Shown in pieces: positions 14,001-26,264 of a stretch of 64,000 nt of DNA. The DNA is from Hymenolepis diminuta (Eukaryota > Platyhelminthes > Cestoda > Cyclophyllidea > Hymenolepididae): positions 743,104 through 807,103 of the forward strand of contig CAADRB010000059.1 in assembly GCA_900708905.1 (NCBI GenBank), read 5' to 3'. Below the pieces are notes generated by a model that worked only from the letters and a program-made list of their open reading frames with translations, was not told where the DNA came from and did not search any database. The translations under genes were made by a program, and so were the position numbers. The stretch's first letter is position 1; every line of letters begins with the position of its first letter.

Positions 14001-17000
14001 ATTCCGATTGATGCGGCTAACAGCGCCTGGAATGAGGAAAGATGCGGTTTGTACTGGACGATTAAGAGACCTAACACTATTTTCAACGTCAAATAATGTC
14101 CTTATTAATCAGCGCTTTTTTTGTAAAAAGGAAACATGATAACAAAATCAAAATGCCGACTTATTTGAAATTTGATTCATTAAACCACTGCCTGTAAAAC
14201 TAGGTGGGACTCCGTTCTAGAATCCGTGGCCTTGATCTCCACATGACAGCTCTTGTCAGCATTTTCATTGATCTGGGAATGTACTTCTCTAATGATCCAA
14301 AAATATCTTTGGAGTTGAACAACTCACTTACTAAATGGTACAATGCTTCGATAACTTATCACGTTCTTAAATATACTAGGTGACCTTGTAGGGAGTTACT
14401 TTTTAATCACCCTGTAGATCGCCGGAATAAGTATTTTATTACTGCGGAACTGCTAATTTAATAAAACAAAAGATCCTCGAAATTCAGAATTTCCACTCAC
14501 TTAAACGTTAAGTTCTGCTTATCTCATCCAATAAGCACTTACAAATGGGAATAAAGGGAACGTATCCAAACACCTTGTGTTCACGATACCATGTGCCAAG
14601 GAGTTAAAGTACGGAAATAAAAGTTGGCACGGATTCGTGGCCTAACTAATAAAGTAAAAGAGCTCTTGAATCCTAAGGTCTCTCTTATCCCATTAGCATT
14701 AACATTAACGTAAGTAACCTAGACCATCAAGAGGGTTCAGGTAATTTTTCCCAACTCCGTCCTTTATCTACACCGCATTTCGTCATTTAGGGGGCAGACA
14801 TTTACTGTCTGCTAAATTGCTAAACAAAATCCCACAGATTCACAAGACTGGCAACTAAATAAGCATATCCGGTTATTTTAACTGTAAACCGCAATCCGGA
14901 AAGGGGATTAACGGTGGACTAAGAGGAGTGAAAAAAAAATTATTCTGAACATTGAGATGATGTTAAAGTGGTAAATATATAAAATTCTTGCATAAAATGG
15001 AGGAAATAAGGGCTCACTTGCAAGAGAAACAACGAAGACAGAAAGTGTGGAAGGTATTGCCAAGTGCAGTGACTACGTCTCCTTCCACTGGACTTCCACA
15101 GGCCGCACATTTGATTGCATACTCTTGACGATAGTCCTCTGGACAGAATAGAGATCGATCCCGAAATTGGAAATTCTGCTCATCCAGAGGCTTTCCACAT
15201 TCTACAAAATGGAGGACAAAATGGAAACGTAACCCGTCAGAACACATGAATAAAGTGCCCAGCTATTCCGTGGGTACGAATGAGCATTCATGATGGCTAA
15301 ATAAGTCATCACTTTCTATTAATTTGGTAAAGCCATAGTAATACAAATCGACGTCTTCACAGAACTCAATGCCCATTGCAATCGTCTACTAAGTCAGGGA
15401 TTACGGGTTCGATATCCATCGGTGCACACATTGTGAGGGGAAGGACCAACCATCCTGATTAAGTCTGACTAACAAAGGGAAGGAGGAATTCGAATTTCTT
15501 ACCATTTGCGCTACTTCTCTACACAAGACGAGTGTTTCTATATAATTATAAGCTCCTGTAATCAGATCCAATGTTCACAAAACTGAAATTAGACCAAAAA
15601 TGGTGTGTTAGCGACGGCAGTAGTATGTTCATACTTGCCTTTTTTCATCTCTAAGTCAGGTTACCTCAATGGGTAAAAGGTCATTTGTTATCTCGTAATT
15701 AAAACAATCACCCCCTGCATGATACAGCAGATTTCATCAAGATAGTACCTTTTCTCTACTCAAAATAAGTGTTTCCTTTCCACGTTCCTTTTGATTTGTG
15801 ACTATTAAAGTAACTCCAGTTTTCTGCCTTCTTCTACACCACCTGCCCGGCCTGTAATTACAAAAATGGGGCAGACACAACAAAAAAACCCTACAATTTT
15901 TGAAATGCCAAATAAGCGCCTTCTTCCGATTATACAGAGATTAGAACGACAAAAGATACGAATAAATTCAAACGTTCGTTCTTGAAAATGAATATTCAGT
16001 GTAGCGATCTCCTAAACTAACCTCCAATTGAGTTTATCGCCCTCGAATGCACCAAATCACTAGGATCAAAGCCTTCGAATTTCATTTTCCTCTCACTGAG
16101 CATAATAGTTCATATCAGTTAACACCAACATGCCAAAGCTAAAGTGTTGAAAAAGGAGGCTGCAAAAGGAAGTTGAATTTTTATGGCGCCTAGCAAAAAC
16201 CATGTTTTAAAGGTTGAGCGGTTACAGTCAGGCGAGGAAGTTATTTTTTAGGTTCATTTCCCAAATTAGTGACCCCTTCAATTAATTGTGACATTTAACA
16301 AGCAAAGTACATTAGGCAGAGTTATAGAATGATATGGATATTCCATGAATTGGTAAACAAAGAAAAGTGTACTATTATCGAGCATTCGTTAAATGACCTT
16401 AGAATAAACGAAGGTTTGGGATCTACTAGAATTCATTGAAATTTACTTTGCAACAAAATGTAAACATGTTGAGATGCTTAGTTGTATGTAAGTAATATAT
16501 TCAAACTTCCTGAACGTTCAACGTAAGGAATCAAACCATATCACTATTGGTAAAATCAAGGTCTCTGAAATATTTCAATCAGATCCCGAATTTTTGGAAG
16601 ACTGGCATCCAAACAGAGTCGTCATACTTTGATATGGCTCTCGTTTCTGATATATCGACTGTAGGGAAAATGCAGTACCTTTGATAAAACTCTCATTGAA
16701 AAGAGATGGGAAAGGGGAGTAAACAGGGAAATTCATTCATTTCAAATAATTATCCTCTAGTCACGCTCCAATCTCTCTAAATCTAACCAGGATTTAACTC
16801 GCATAGAAAGTTTTCTTCTCTAAAACTACTTTTATTAACATACTTAAAATTGATCAAATCGCAATTTAATTTTCAACCTGGATTAACTACATTTTTGTTA
16901 CAATATGGACATTTTTCTTCGGGAAGGTTCAAGTACAGGTGCACGTGAGAGAGGAATTCTAATCCTGAAATCGAAAGTATTTCTACATCTACGTTAAGGT

Positions 17001-18524
17001 TCATTTGGACTAACTTAACATTTGAATGGATAAAATGATAATACTTGAGAATAGTAAAACGACCTAAGTCGATCAAATTACAAAGGTTTATAATTTTAGT
17101 AGAAATCCTCAAATCTGTAGTAGGAAGTTAAATTCGTCTGAGCCAAATCTTAAAAAGGCTTCAGAGTTTCATTGAGAGCCAAGTGTTTATTTGTCGAAGT
17201 GGGTCAACATTTTAGGACAAGGTAAGAGACTTGTTTTCCACCGTATTATTTAAACCAGTTTCAATCCAACTGGAATAGCATCACATGATGGATCAAAAAA
17301 TGTTATTCACTTGATATGCATTTGCCTATTTCCAACACATACTAAAAAATTTACCTCAAAAATAAAATTAAAATTTGGCAGTCGTTGTAAACAATGCCAT
17401 TTATTTCATCAATCAAATAATTGAAAAGTAATATAAAAAAATATATCAACCGTTATCTGAAATGTCAGAGGATAGGATCAATCGATTTCAACGATGTTAT
17501 TCCTTGATAAACAATAATTTCGTTTCCCATCCTGAGTTCGTTCTTAAATTTCGTAACATTTGCGAAATTTGAGCTCAATTCGAGCCAAAATGCTTCAACA
17601 TAGAACCTGATATTCAGACAAAATCAATCTGTTACGGTTTGGTTCGGAGCCTTCAATGGCACCATTACTTGAGAAAGATTCTATAGAGATAAGCAGAGGC
17701 GTTTAAGAATGTCACAAGATGTTGAAGTTAGGTTAGGAGAACTATTTTCAGAAACAAAACAAATGTCTTCTTTCATTTAATCTTCCTGATCAAGTAATTT
17801 GAAAACCCAATTCTACTTAGCAGTTATAATTCGTCTGACAGCAGTTGAATGCGCAAATTTGCCATTTCCATAACTTTCGATCCCGCAATTAGTTGGATGA
17901 ACCCTTGTGAAATCTCGTTGCTTGTCTCATTTACCTATTCTACACAATAAAACGATACAAATAAATTGGGGAGACATGATCACTTACGAAGATAAATCAA
18001 TCGGTCAGTAGTGGACATAGTGAACTCATTACTGAACTCAGGAGTCATTTCAAGAGATTTAAAAATGAGGACATTGCAAAGTAAACATACCGCTTTTGAG
18101 AATACGAACAACTAAAAGCCTCAATAATTAAGGCTAACTAAGACTCTTGATGCCTCGACTTCTTTGTGATTCCCCCTCCGTTTCAAGCCCAAATGTACTC
18201 GTTTGCTGCTTCTTCTAATCAAATATTATTTCATAATTAATATTTGTAAAATTTGTTGCTAAGTCTCAGGAAATAATTAAACAAAGTACTTGATTAAATA
18301 GATGAAAAATTAACATTATCTGAATGGTAATAATGGTAATTTAATGGTAACAAGCGGTCAAACTATCAAGAGATCGTTTGTTGGGAAGTTAACCATACAG
18401 AACACAATTAAGCAGTGGTGCAACTTACTGTTACATTTGAAGCAGGCTTTGTGAAAGTAATTATCCTCAATTTTGAGCACCGTGCCCCGGCATCGCTTGT
18501 TGCAGATGGTACAGGAGACCTTTC
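2027..18524 (-). CDS. Two-LIM-domain protein, ABLIM/UNC-115-like (5' partial)
   Basis: Likely an actin-cytoskeleton adaptor. Exons in transcription order are 18524-18429, 15201-15018, 7780-7416, 6578-6547, 6413-6333 and 2743 to 2114 or 2027. All junctions are GT-AG and phases agree (1, 2, 1, 0, 0). Exons 1-2 encode LIM1 (C-x2-C, H-x2-C, C-x2-C, C-x2-D). Exons 2-3 encode LIM2, whose VEGDVVTALGNTFH resembles LIM2 of vertebrate ABLIM. A Ser/Lys-rich linker, two small exons and a Ser/Thr/Pro-rich tail follow. The first exon starts mid-codon, so the start and any upstream domains lie beyond 18.52 kb. The last exon either reads to a stop at 2027 or is cut at a strong donor (GTAAGG) after 2114. The third and fourth LIM domains and the villin headpiece of ABLIM are not seen. 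Other LIM-only proteins are possible, but the LIM pair favours ABLIM. Confidence 0.75.
3599..3621. repeat. (GA)n microsatellite
   Basis: About eleven perfect AG dinucleotides lie in the large 3' intron of the LIM-protein gene. Confidence 0.95.
4161..4190. repeat. Short palindromic direct repeat
   Basis: AACTGGAGTA occurs twice, at 4161-4170 and 4181-4190, separated by the inverted core CTCCAACTCC. This gives a small hairpin-forming motif. Confidence 0.7.
7035..7255 (+). mobile_element. tRNA-derived SINE copy 1
   Basis: It shows an internal Pol III promoter layout. An A-box-like stretch TGGCGGCGCATTGG is at about 7060-7073, and a B-box-like stretch GGGTTTGATTCCC at about 7106-7118. A tail follows (a GGCCAACCACACTGG segment and a CCCAAGACAAGCGTTGG segment) that recurs at about 9.5, 15.4, 30.2 and 31.7 kb. 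It lies in a LIM-gene intron. A functional tRNA is unlikely because the cloverleaf is imperfect and the tail is shared with the other copies. Confidence 0.7.
8283..9011 (+). CDS. Possible nested coiled-coil exon pair, unidentified
   Basis: Exon 8283-8389 is bounded by a pyrimidine-rich acceptor (CCACTTCAG) and a donor GTGAGT. Read from its third base it is open throughout and rich in Glu, Gln, Arg and Ser (RSYELVLEEERSNQEQ). It ends with two bases of a codon. A second open stretch, starting near 8785 after a weak acceptor, continues in a compatible phase (VAEELRETSSKLN) to a stop at 9011. An AATAAA signal follows at about 9041. It lies inside an intron of the LIM gene on the opposite strand. 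No start exon was found. It could be the 3' end of a nested gene or a captured gene fragment. I do not recognise the family. Confidence 0.3.
9515..9665 (+). mobile_element. SINE fragment (tail region)
   Basis: It retains the GGCCTACCACACTGGGTTAAT-like body segment shared with the copy at about 7.15 kb, and a degraded downstream part. The tRNA-like promoter head is not recognisable. A truncated copy is the simplest reading. Confidence 0.45.
11288..11308. repeat. (GA)n microsatellite
   Basis: About ten GA dinucleotides in an intron of the LIM-protein gene. Confidence 0.95.
13271..13294. repeat. Compound (CA)n(TA)n microsatellite
   Basis: About four CA units are followed by seven TA units, in an intron. 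Confidence 0.9.
15355..15560 (+). mobile_element. tRNA-derived SINE copy 2
   Basis: A B-box-like GGGTTCGATATCC lies at about 15405-15417. It is followed by GACCAACCATCCTGATTAAG and a tail ending near ACACAAGACGAGTGTTTCT, collinear with the copy at 7.04-7.25 kb. It is intronic in the LIM-protein gene. Confidence 0.6.
16878..16964 (-). other. Candidate phase-compatible cassette exon in the LIM gene
   Basis: On the minus strand a strong acceptor (CGATTTCAG) precedes an 87-nt open stretch that ends at CAG before GTTGAA. It begins with two bases of a codon and ends with one, exactly the phase needed between the exons at 18429 and 15201. It would add 29 residues, including KCPYCNK (a C-x2-C pair). 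Inclusion would interrupt the zinc ligands of LIM1 between the fifth and sixth positions. It is either a real alternative exon, an exon of something else, or chance. The weak donor lowers confidence. Confidence 0.25.
18321..18350. repeat. Short tandem repeat of AATGGTAA
   Basis: Three near-identical AATGGTAA units lie just upstream (in plus coordinates) of the first LIM exon. Confidence 0.7.
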
Positions 18525-21500
18525 CTGCAAATTTAGGGGAAAAAAATGAAAAATATCAAATAGAAAGCGTTGTTTGCAGTCAAGAGCCAAGAGTTAATTG
18601 ATCAAAGACCAATAATGACACAATTTTAGCCACGAGAAAAAACGGAGATCATAAAACGGCGAAAATGGGAACGTAACGACCTCTCTAGTGGCAAGGTCAG
18701 AGGTCACCCAGCAATGAAGCAATTTATTCTTATTTTGTACTAGAAGATACAAGTGTCTTCTTAATATAAAAAATATCGTCTTGCATCTATTAAAAGTATT
18801 TCACGCCAAAAAAGAAAATATACAAGTGCCAACAAACTGATCAAATCCCATCAACAGGTTTGATCAAAATGGACGGTCTCTGTACGAAGATAGTTTTGAA
18901 AAATACTATTCTCGTGAATACTAGGGCTAAATACTATATGCCTCCAATGGAAATTAAACGTTTTTAAATTATAGATCTAGTATGTGACAGATGAGTAAGA
19001 TGAGTAAGTAAAAACAAGTATACAGATCTCTGATGTACCTGCAATAAGTTTCAACAATTGGATCCAAAAAATAAACGAAAAACGATATCGATCACGACAA
19101 TAAGTTTAAGAACTGATGAAGGTATGATAATTAAACTTTAGAGATGTTCAGCCCAAAAATTAGAGGACAGCTTTGATGCAGAGCAATAAAATAAATTTGA
19201 AGCGATTTATTTTATTATTATTGAGATCAATTAAAAGAGAATATGAGGAATTTCTTATTAAGACAAGTAGATAAATTATATCTTTACTTATAATATCTTA
19301 TAAAATTCTTATCATCTGGATAGGGAATAAATATCTCGGTGTCATGGATTCAGAACAACCATTTGGTAACTAACTTGGGTGGTCACAATCCCAACACTGG
19401 ATGAAAAACTGGGATGCAGAATAAAACTTCATTGACAGCCAGCTCTTGGCCGCAGGATGCAAATAAATGGAATTAAAGAAATCGATCATCAAGCTCTGGA
19501 CATAATCCCACCCGTGAACATAAAAATCTAATAATGCTTTTGGATTCAACAAAAGTAGGACTTGTAGTGATTGCATTATTGACCCCTCCACCGTTTCATA
19601 CCTCAGTGAATATGTCTCCATGAATAAAGATGGCAAGTACAAGTACAAATAACACAAAGGGAAAATTATTCATGTTTAGGTCCATTGAGACAAAACACTT
19701 TCTAAAACGAGACAAAGAAGGGAATAAATATACTAGAACGGCTAAACCGATAATCTTAAACCTTCTCGAGCCAATTCTAATCAATATCAGTGATTAAGAT
19801 ATAAAAATATCAAGTTGCTATTAAATTAATATAAACGAATGTTACCGGGATACCACGGCACACTCTACCTGACTAAATGATACAGTTCAGTTCTCACTAT
19901 TGCATTACCACAAAAGTGCTGTGGAAAAGTGAGAGAGGATAATAAGCAGAGTAATATGGGAAAACTATAGTGAAATAAGAATATAGAGTTAGTGAGCAGT
20001 GTTTTGCAAGTTTAGCGTTAACCTAAAATCTGGATTGAACAAGCATGTTCTGAGGTCACATACGTATCGTGACAAGGCGATATAAAATAAGATTTTTGAA
20101 GAACTGACCATATAAGCTATAATGAAAGGTCTATTTAGTGTTTATTCTGACAAAAAGACAAAAAGAAGTAACCGAACTCTAGAAACTTAAAAATTTACCA
20201 TAATTACCTTATTATATTTATTGAGGTCTAAAAAATTTTAACCGAGTTTTCAATGTAAAGGATCCAACTTCAAAATGAAACTGTTATAATAACCAAAAGT
20301 GGAACAAGGTAAGAACGAAAACTTCAAAAGATGCTCGAAAAATGAACATAAATGAAAAATAGAAGCATTAGGATATCTTAGAAGACAAAGTTGCAATACA
20401 AATATAAAATCGGTCAAACTTTATAATAATATTACAAGGGCAGAAAATTTAACTACTTGTCCAAATTCTAAATTTTACAAAAAATACAATATAAAAAAAC
20501 GAATAGTTTCAAAATGTTATGATTTGGACTTTTATTAACATCCATTGTTTTGTTACAACAATTTCACATTTTTATTAAATACTGTAAAATAGAACCTACC
20601 CATTTATAAAATAAACGGATATAACATGAAAATATGCTAATCCAACGACCCGCGGATAATATTTGAGGTGAGACAGCATTAATTGAAATATGCAAACAAA
20701 TTTTTCTCCTACGTTGATATTCACTTACGTATTAAATTTTGCAGAAGTTTCACCTTTAAATGCAAATTTATTTTTAACTTTTAAAATTTAGAATGCTATA
20801 ATCTATTAAGTACTCATCAGAATGCTTATATTCTATTGCCGGTCCCAGTACATCCTTTTTTGTTCTTAAAGACAATGTATTTTGCTAAGCGTAAGTATGT
20901 TTTATTTTCTCAAACTATATATGCAAATGTTATGCATTCTCTTATGGTAACCTAACATACTTCATTAATATGTAGTTGAATTTTACAATAGAAGCGATTA
21001 TTCTTGGTCTACAAAAATATTTTAATCTTGTACAATCATGATGGGGTAGACAGTTATGATATAAAATATAACAATATAGTCAAAAAGTATATATGTTATT
21101 CTGTTAAAAATTCCACTTCATTGATAACTTCATGAAAAATTTAATGCTCCTTTGTATGATATCATTTGATGCCTTTGATTATTCTTAATACGTATAATAC
21201 CCTCAAGGGATTAAATCACATCGGGCAAATTGGAAAGCGTCATCTAATTTTTCAATATTCCAGGAAATAATATTGAGATTAGTGTAACCTAACCAAGTAA
21301 TACCAAAATTATTTTTAAAAAACATAAATAGTAATATTTTTCACCAATAAATAATGTTGAAGTACGATCTTATAGTAAAATTGAAAATAAACTGTATTTT
21401 TAGCTCTCCTCTTCTCCTAGTTTCTATGTGAACTTTACAATGTAAGCATAAATTTTTAAACTCCTTTTACGCATTCATATATATTATACTATATTTTCTA

Positions 21501-22065
21501 ATCTTGGGGAGGAACATGCATTCGGATAGCAATAAAGCAGTCGGAAAACGGGTGAAACGATTAATTTAGTATTCAAGTCATTGCAATAAAATAACCTTAC
21601 CCTTTTCGAATTTTAGATTCTGATTGTACATTGTTTACTAAATGAGCTATTCAATTTTTCGTGTTCAAAAATCGAAGTATCATGATATCCCAAAGACTGC
21701 TTAGTAAAATTAAGTCCACAATTCAAGTGCAACTAAATCGGTAGATTAACTGAGGTGTTACACCATATCGTTTCAACATATGTTTCATTATTTTGAGAAT
21801 AGAAATAATGCCATAATGAGTGCTAGCACGATTTCAACATTACAGTTCACTATTTCTTCGACACACTGAATTACTCAAAAAATAGAGAAGATTAGAATTA
21901 ATTTCGTGGTTAAATACTATTTTTAATAATCACGTTAGCATTATTTAACTTGATTTATTTCAAACCCTAATTATTTATTGATTTTAAAGTTGCATACAGA
22001 TTTGACCTTGTGCTATAGATACTACTCTGTGATAATTTAATTTACAAAATTATTCCATTCTCAAA
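18525..22065. other. Interval between LIM-gene exon and NME8-like gene
   Basis: This should contain or be crossed by the 5' part of the minus-strand LIM gene, but I could not identify another LIM exon. The minus-strand open frame 19370-19657 (95 codons) has no recognisable motif. Sequence from 19.8 to 22.0 kb is very AT-rich with nothing identifiable. Confidence 0.4.
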
Positions 22066-24419
22066 ATGATCAGAACTATAAGAGATGACTTTCAAATTGA
22101 TATAAGGAATCAGGAAGAGTGGGAAAATTTTTTATCTAAAGATGGATTAAAGGGTAAATTTCATGTCATTTTATAATAGTTAAAGTCATTGATATTTATC
22201 AAGAATGGTGTGGCCCTTGCCAGTCAACTGTTACATTATTTGAGAAAATTAAGGGAGAAAACAATGAAGATAAACTCTACTTTGCAACTGCAAATGCTGA
22301 TTTAGTTGATCATCTTGCAAAATATCGCGGCAGATCAGAGCCTTATTTCTTAATATATGGAGTAAGTTCTTTTAAAATACTTATTTAAGGATCAATCACT
22401 TGTCGCTGTAGTTAAGGGTGCCGATTGCCCTACTTTAAGGTCAACTATTTCAGACATGCTAAAACAGGAGCGTGGCTTTAAAGCCGGCGAAATAGCTCGT
22501 ACAGAGATAGAAGATCCATATTTGAAGATAATGGAAGAAGAGTTAGCTGCTGAAGCTAAACGAAAGAAACTTCAAAGAGGTTAAAATTTATTTTTCCTTC
22601 TAATATTATTTATAGAAATTAGTCAAGAATGTTGCCCACTTATTTTTCATCCCGATTTAAACCCTGAAACCGTAGATGCCATTATAGACATGGTAATTCT
22701 TTTTAAAAGGTAAATATTTCTTTAGCTCGAAAATGCTCACTTTGAAATTTTAAAAGATGAAACCATAACAATAGACCCATCAGCAGTTAATGAGTTTTTA
22801 GATGATGATAATATTGACCCAAATTTCTTAAACCAAATTAACAATCTTGTCAACGATTCTCTCCGCTGTATTATTGTAACTAATGGTCCTGAGGATGTTA
22901 TTTATGAAATCAATAAATTCGTCGGACCAACTAATTTAGAAGAAATCAATGAAAATGAAAATTTTGAAAGGTTCTGTTATATTTAATCTTGATGTACTTT
23001 GTCTTTAGCGTAAGGGACAAATTTGGAGATGGGAAATCCGATTCTTGTGTCACCGTACCTAATTCAAAAGAATTGGTTGAAAAGTTCGTTTACTCTCAAC
23101 TTATACAATGGAAATACCTGTCTCATAAATAATTTTTTAGCTTCTGTGTTCTTATAAAGGGTTATGAATATGCTATTCCCAGATTTTTCTCCGCCGAAGG
23201 TGATTATCTATATGAAGGAGCCAGAAATTGATCAGCAAAGCATTTTATTCAAAAAAAGTCTCGTAAAAACAGGAGAAGACATTCTGTCAGATGAAGTGGT
23301 TTCTGTCATGCCCGAATATGAAGGGCCACCTCGAATTATTGTTCTAATAAAGCCACCCGCCTACGATTCCTATAGGAATTCTGTCGTTTCCGATTTGGAA
23401 TTGAATGGCTTTAAAGTGCTCTCTACTAAAGATTACACGTTTAGTGAAAAAGAAGCCCGTGAGTTCTACGCGGAATTTGAGTCATTATCTTCCTATGAAC
23501 TTCTCATTTCTCTTATGACCTCCGGGCCCACTTTCGTTATCATGGCTTGTCGTGATGTCGGTTTTAACTTTAAATGAACTACTCTACTAAACTTGTATAA
23601 GTAGCGCTACGTATATTTTATAGAACGCATTGAACAAACTTAAGAGCATGCTGGGCTCCGAGTCTTTTGCACAGGCAACAAAAGAGAATCCTGACTGTCT
23701 TCGAGCAAAGTATTCCTATCCTCCGAATGGAGAAGTCAAAGAGGATGATCTTACGTGGGTAGACGGTACCGTGACGGAGAAGAGCGCTGAAGATGCACTG
23801 AACAAATTTTTTCCAATCGAGAAAACTTTTGCTCTGCTTAAGCCAGATAGTAGATCAGCGTGGAATGACATCATTGAAGATATAAATAAAAATGGATTCA
23901 AAATCGTTGATAAGAAAGAGGTTGAGCTCACTCCAGACGATGTTAAATTTATTTATTCATTTTGCATTGACAAGGGTTATTTTGACGATCTTATGCGGCA
24001 AATGACAAGGTGGTTTGATTCAATTATAACTTATTTCTTTAGTGGACCATCCTTGGCGCTGATTTTGATGGCTCAAGACGCTGTCAAGAAGTGGTCAAAG
24101 TTGATAGGCCCTACAGATCCTGACAGTGCGGTGGATAGCTATCCAGACAAGTAAGTTATATGACTCATACGCATCATGAGTCACAAAAGGCTGTCATAAA
24201 TTTTGTTTAATTTGCCATCCAGCGTCAATCCAGAAGATGTTTGGTAAGTTTTCTATCATAATTATAACGACACCTTGACACAGTCTTCGAGCAACGTATG
24301 GGAAATCCTATCTGGAAAATGCAGTTCATGGAAGTTCAAATTTGAAAGATGCGAAAATATGTATTCAGCGAATATTTGGCTATGCTAACGAGGAAGGCAG
24401 CTGTGGGTTATCAAATTAA
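22066..24419 (+). CDS. NME8: Thioredoxin domain plus three NDPK domains (NME8/TXNDC3-like)
   Basis: Probably an axonemal outer-arm dynein component, like sea-urchin dynein intermediate chain 1. Exons are 22066-22153, 22186-22361, 22390-22579, 22616-22692, 22726-22970, 23009-23083, 23160-23556, 23624-24150, 24223-24243 and 24284-24419. They total 1932 nt (643 residues plus stop). The thioredoxin domain is N-terminal with WCGPC at about 37-41. NDPK-like domain 1 spans about 154-290, domain 2 about 342-470 (IVLIKPP) and domain 3 about 485-640 (FALLKPD, then NAVHGS with the catalytic-type His at about 614). Domains 1 and 2 lack the NxxHGS histidine and look catalytically dead. Nine introns span 28-76 bp, and exon 9 is only 21 nt. 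The first junction was set to give GLKVIDIYQEWCGPC without inserted residues. A longer splice form may use exons at 27.67-28.12 kb. Confidence 0.9.
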
Positions 24420-24491
24420 CTTTAACTTATATACCTTCATATTCCTTATATTTTGATTTAAATTCGTAAAACAGATATTTAATACAGTATA

Positions 24492-24497
24492 AATAAA
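24492..24497 (+). terminator. Polyadenylation signal AATAAA
   Basis: It lies 73 bp after the TAA of the short NME8-like reading and supports that stop as a genuine 3' end. Confidence 0.55.
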
Positions 24498-26240
24498 GCA
24501 GAGGATCAGTTTTTTCCCTTTTATGCTGTTACTCCTGCTTGTTTAAGTTTCTATAAATACTTATAAACGGATAATTTCTGAAAATCATGGTTTATGTTAG
24601 TGTTAGTCGCTGAAACATTTACGCTGGTGCCATTTCAAAAGTAAATAAAAGGAACTTTCCGTCGGTAATCCTTTTAATGGGTTTTTATTGGTTAATTTTG
24701 TTGTTAATTGAGCTTATCATTTTTAAGCCACTTGTAAGCTGAGGCTTTGAATTTGGAAAGTAATAATTAATCATTTGTTAACTATCTTACTAATATTCAA
24801 ATGAGCATATTTGTCGCTAAATTGCAATTATGCTTAAAATATGGAAGATTCTAGAAACTTCCGGTAGCCCAATTCGTTGTGGTGTGGCGCTTTATTGACT
24901 TGTAAAATGTTTCCTACCTCATTTATTCGATCTAGCAATTTAAGTGACCTCTCTATTGTCCCCTCCGTATAAATTTACCACTATAATCTTTGTTGATCCC
25001 GACCTGTATGGATAAATAAAATAATAAATGCATCTAATTTGATTCTAAATAATTGCTCTGTGTCTAATATTTCCTCTGATTTTCCCCATACAGATTACAT
25101 GTGTGTCCGTCTCTTACTTCCTCCTCTCCTGTTTAGCAGTGAAGACTGTTTGAAAGTTGAAGGACATCGGTGATTATAAGTATTAGCTCCTTTCAAAGCG
25201 TTTAAAGTTTAGCAGAAGAAGTTAATTAAAACAATTCTTTCCGTACTACACTAAAAGGCTAGATCGTCTCCATTTACTTACACGTTTTCAGGCCCTTCTA
25301 TGTTTCTTATTTCAACAGATTTATGCTGTCTGAGATCATAAAACAGCTTCTTAAGGAGATATTGGGAGATAAGAAAGGCTATTTTGTTGCCGTATGCTCC
25401 TTTTATAGACAAGCCTTATAAATGACGGATTAGACTAAATCGAATTAAATAATAATTCTTTGAAATTTTTTATCAAATATCAAATGAGCAATTCAGACCT
25501 AATAAATAGGCTCACAATTTCCAACTGCTGAGTTCTAATTTGAGAAATGACTTACGAATATTTTTTTTCAATGTTATATTTATTATCCTAGTAGAACCAT
25601 CAACCTTACTACCAATTATGGTTCTGCTTAATTTGGCTACTTTGAAAGTAAATTGTAAATATTTCTAGTAGTTTTGGTTTATTTGCAGAATTTCTTTTTT
25701 TTGTGTGTACGCAGAATTGGTTCCTAGTTCTGCGGTTGTGAAATTTTGATAAAAAAATTTTTGCTTTTTGTTATCATGCCATTTTAAACAAAAGGAAAAC
25801 ATTTAAACAAGAAAAAAAAACAGTTCAATATGAAACTAAAGACGATCTAGTAGGCGTTTGAATTAAAATTTGGGGGTATCAGCAGAGTTTTACATCATCT
25901 GCTTTTTAGATCCATTGTGTTTGTCACTTTTATTTAATAATTACTGTTTTGAATGTCAAAATATTCCGATGTTTAAACTTAGGGATTTGAATTGAAGATA
26001 ATGACCAGTATATTGTGGGACCACCTGAGGAAATTGTTAATTTGGGTTCCTAACAGTGCTATAACTCAAGCCTTCGATTCCCATGTTTTTGTACATCATC
26101 GGTAAACATGGAAGAGATTCAACCGACAATATGAAATCACATTTAACGGTGGAATGTTGAGGGTCTGGTCACGGTGAGCAATGTTAGTATAAGTTCACGA
26201 TATCTGAGGAAGGAGAAATGATCTATTTTACTCCCTTCAG

Positions 26241-26264
26241 CTCTCTCTCTCTCTCTCTCTCTCT
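26241..26264. repeat. (CT)12 microsatellite
   Basis: Twelve perfect CT units. Confidence 0.95.

Larger units (their letters stand above)
7781..15017 (-). other. Large intron of the LIM-protein gene
   Basis: This 7.2 kb intron carries a possible plus-strand exon pair (8283-9011), a SINE fragment (about 9.5 kb), a GA tract (11.29 kb) and a CA/TA tract (13.27 kb). The rest shows no coding signal I can support. A minus-strand frame at 9854-10114 (86 codons) is unassigned. Confidence 0.5.

Noticed and set aside
19370..19657. 95-codon minus-strand frame as a 5' exon of the LIM gene
   Set aside because: No LIM residues, no donor in the needed phase 1 before the exon at 18524, and the frame ends in a stop.
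22154..22179. 26-bp version of the first intron of the NME8-like gene
   Set aside because: It keeps the frame but inserts two residues (VK) before VIDIYQEWCGPC. Ending the intron at 22185 gives the usual GLxVxDxYxxWCGPC spacing.
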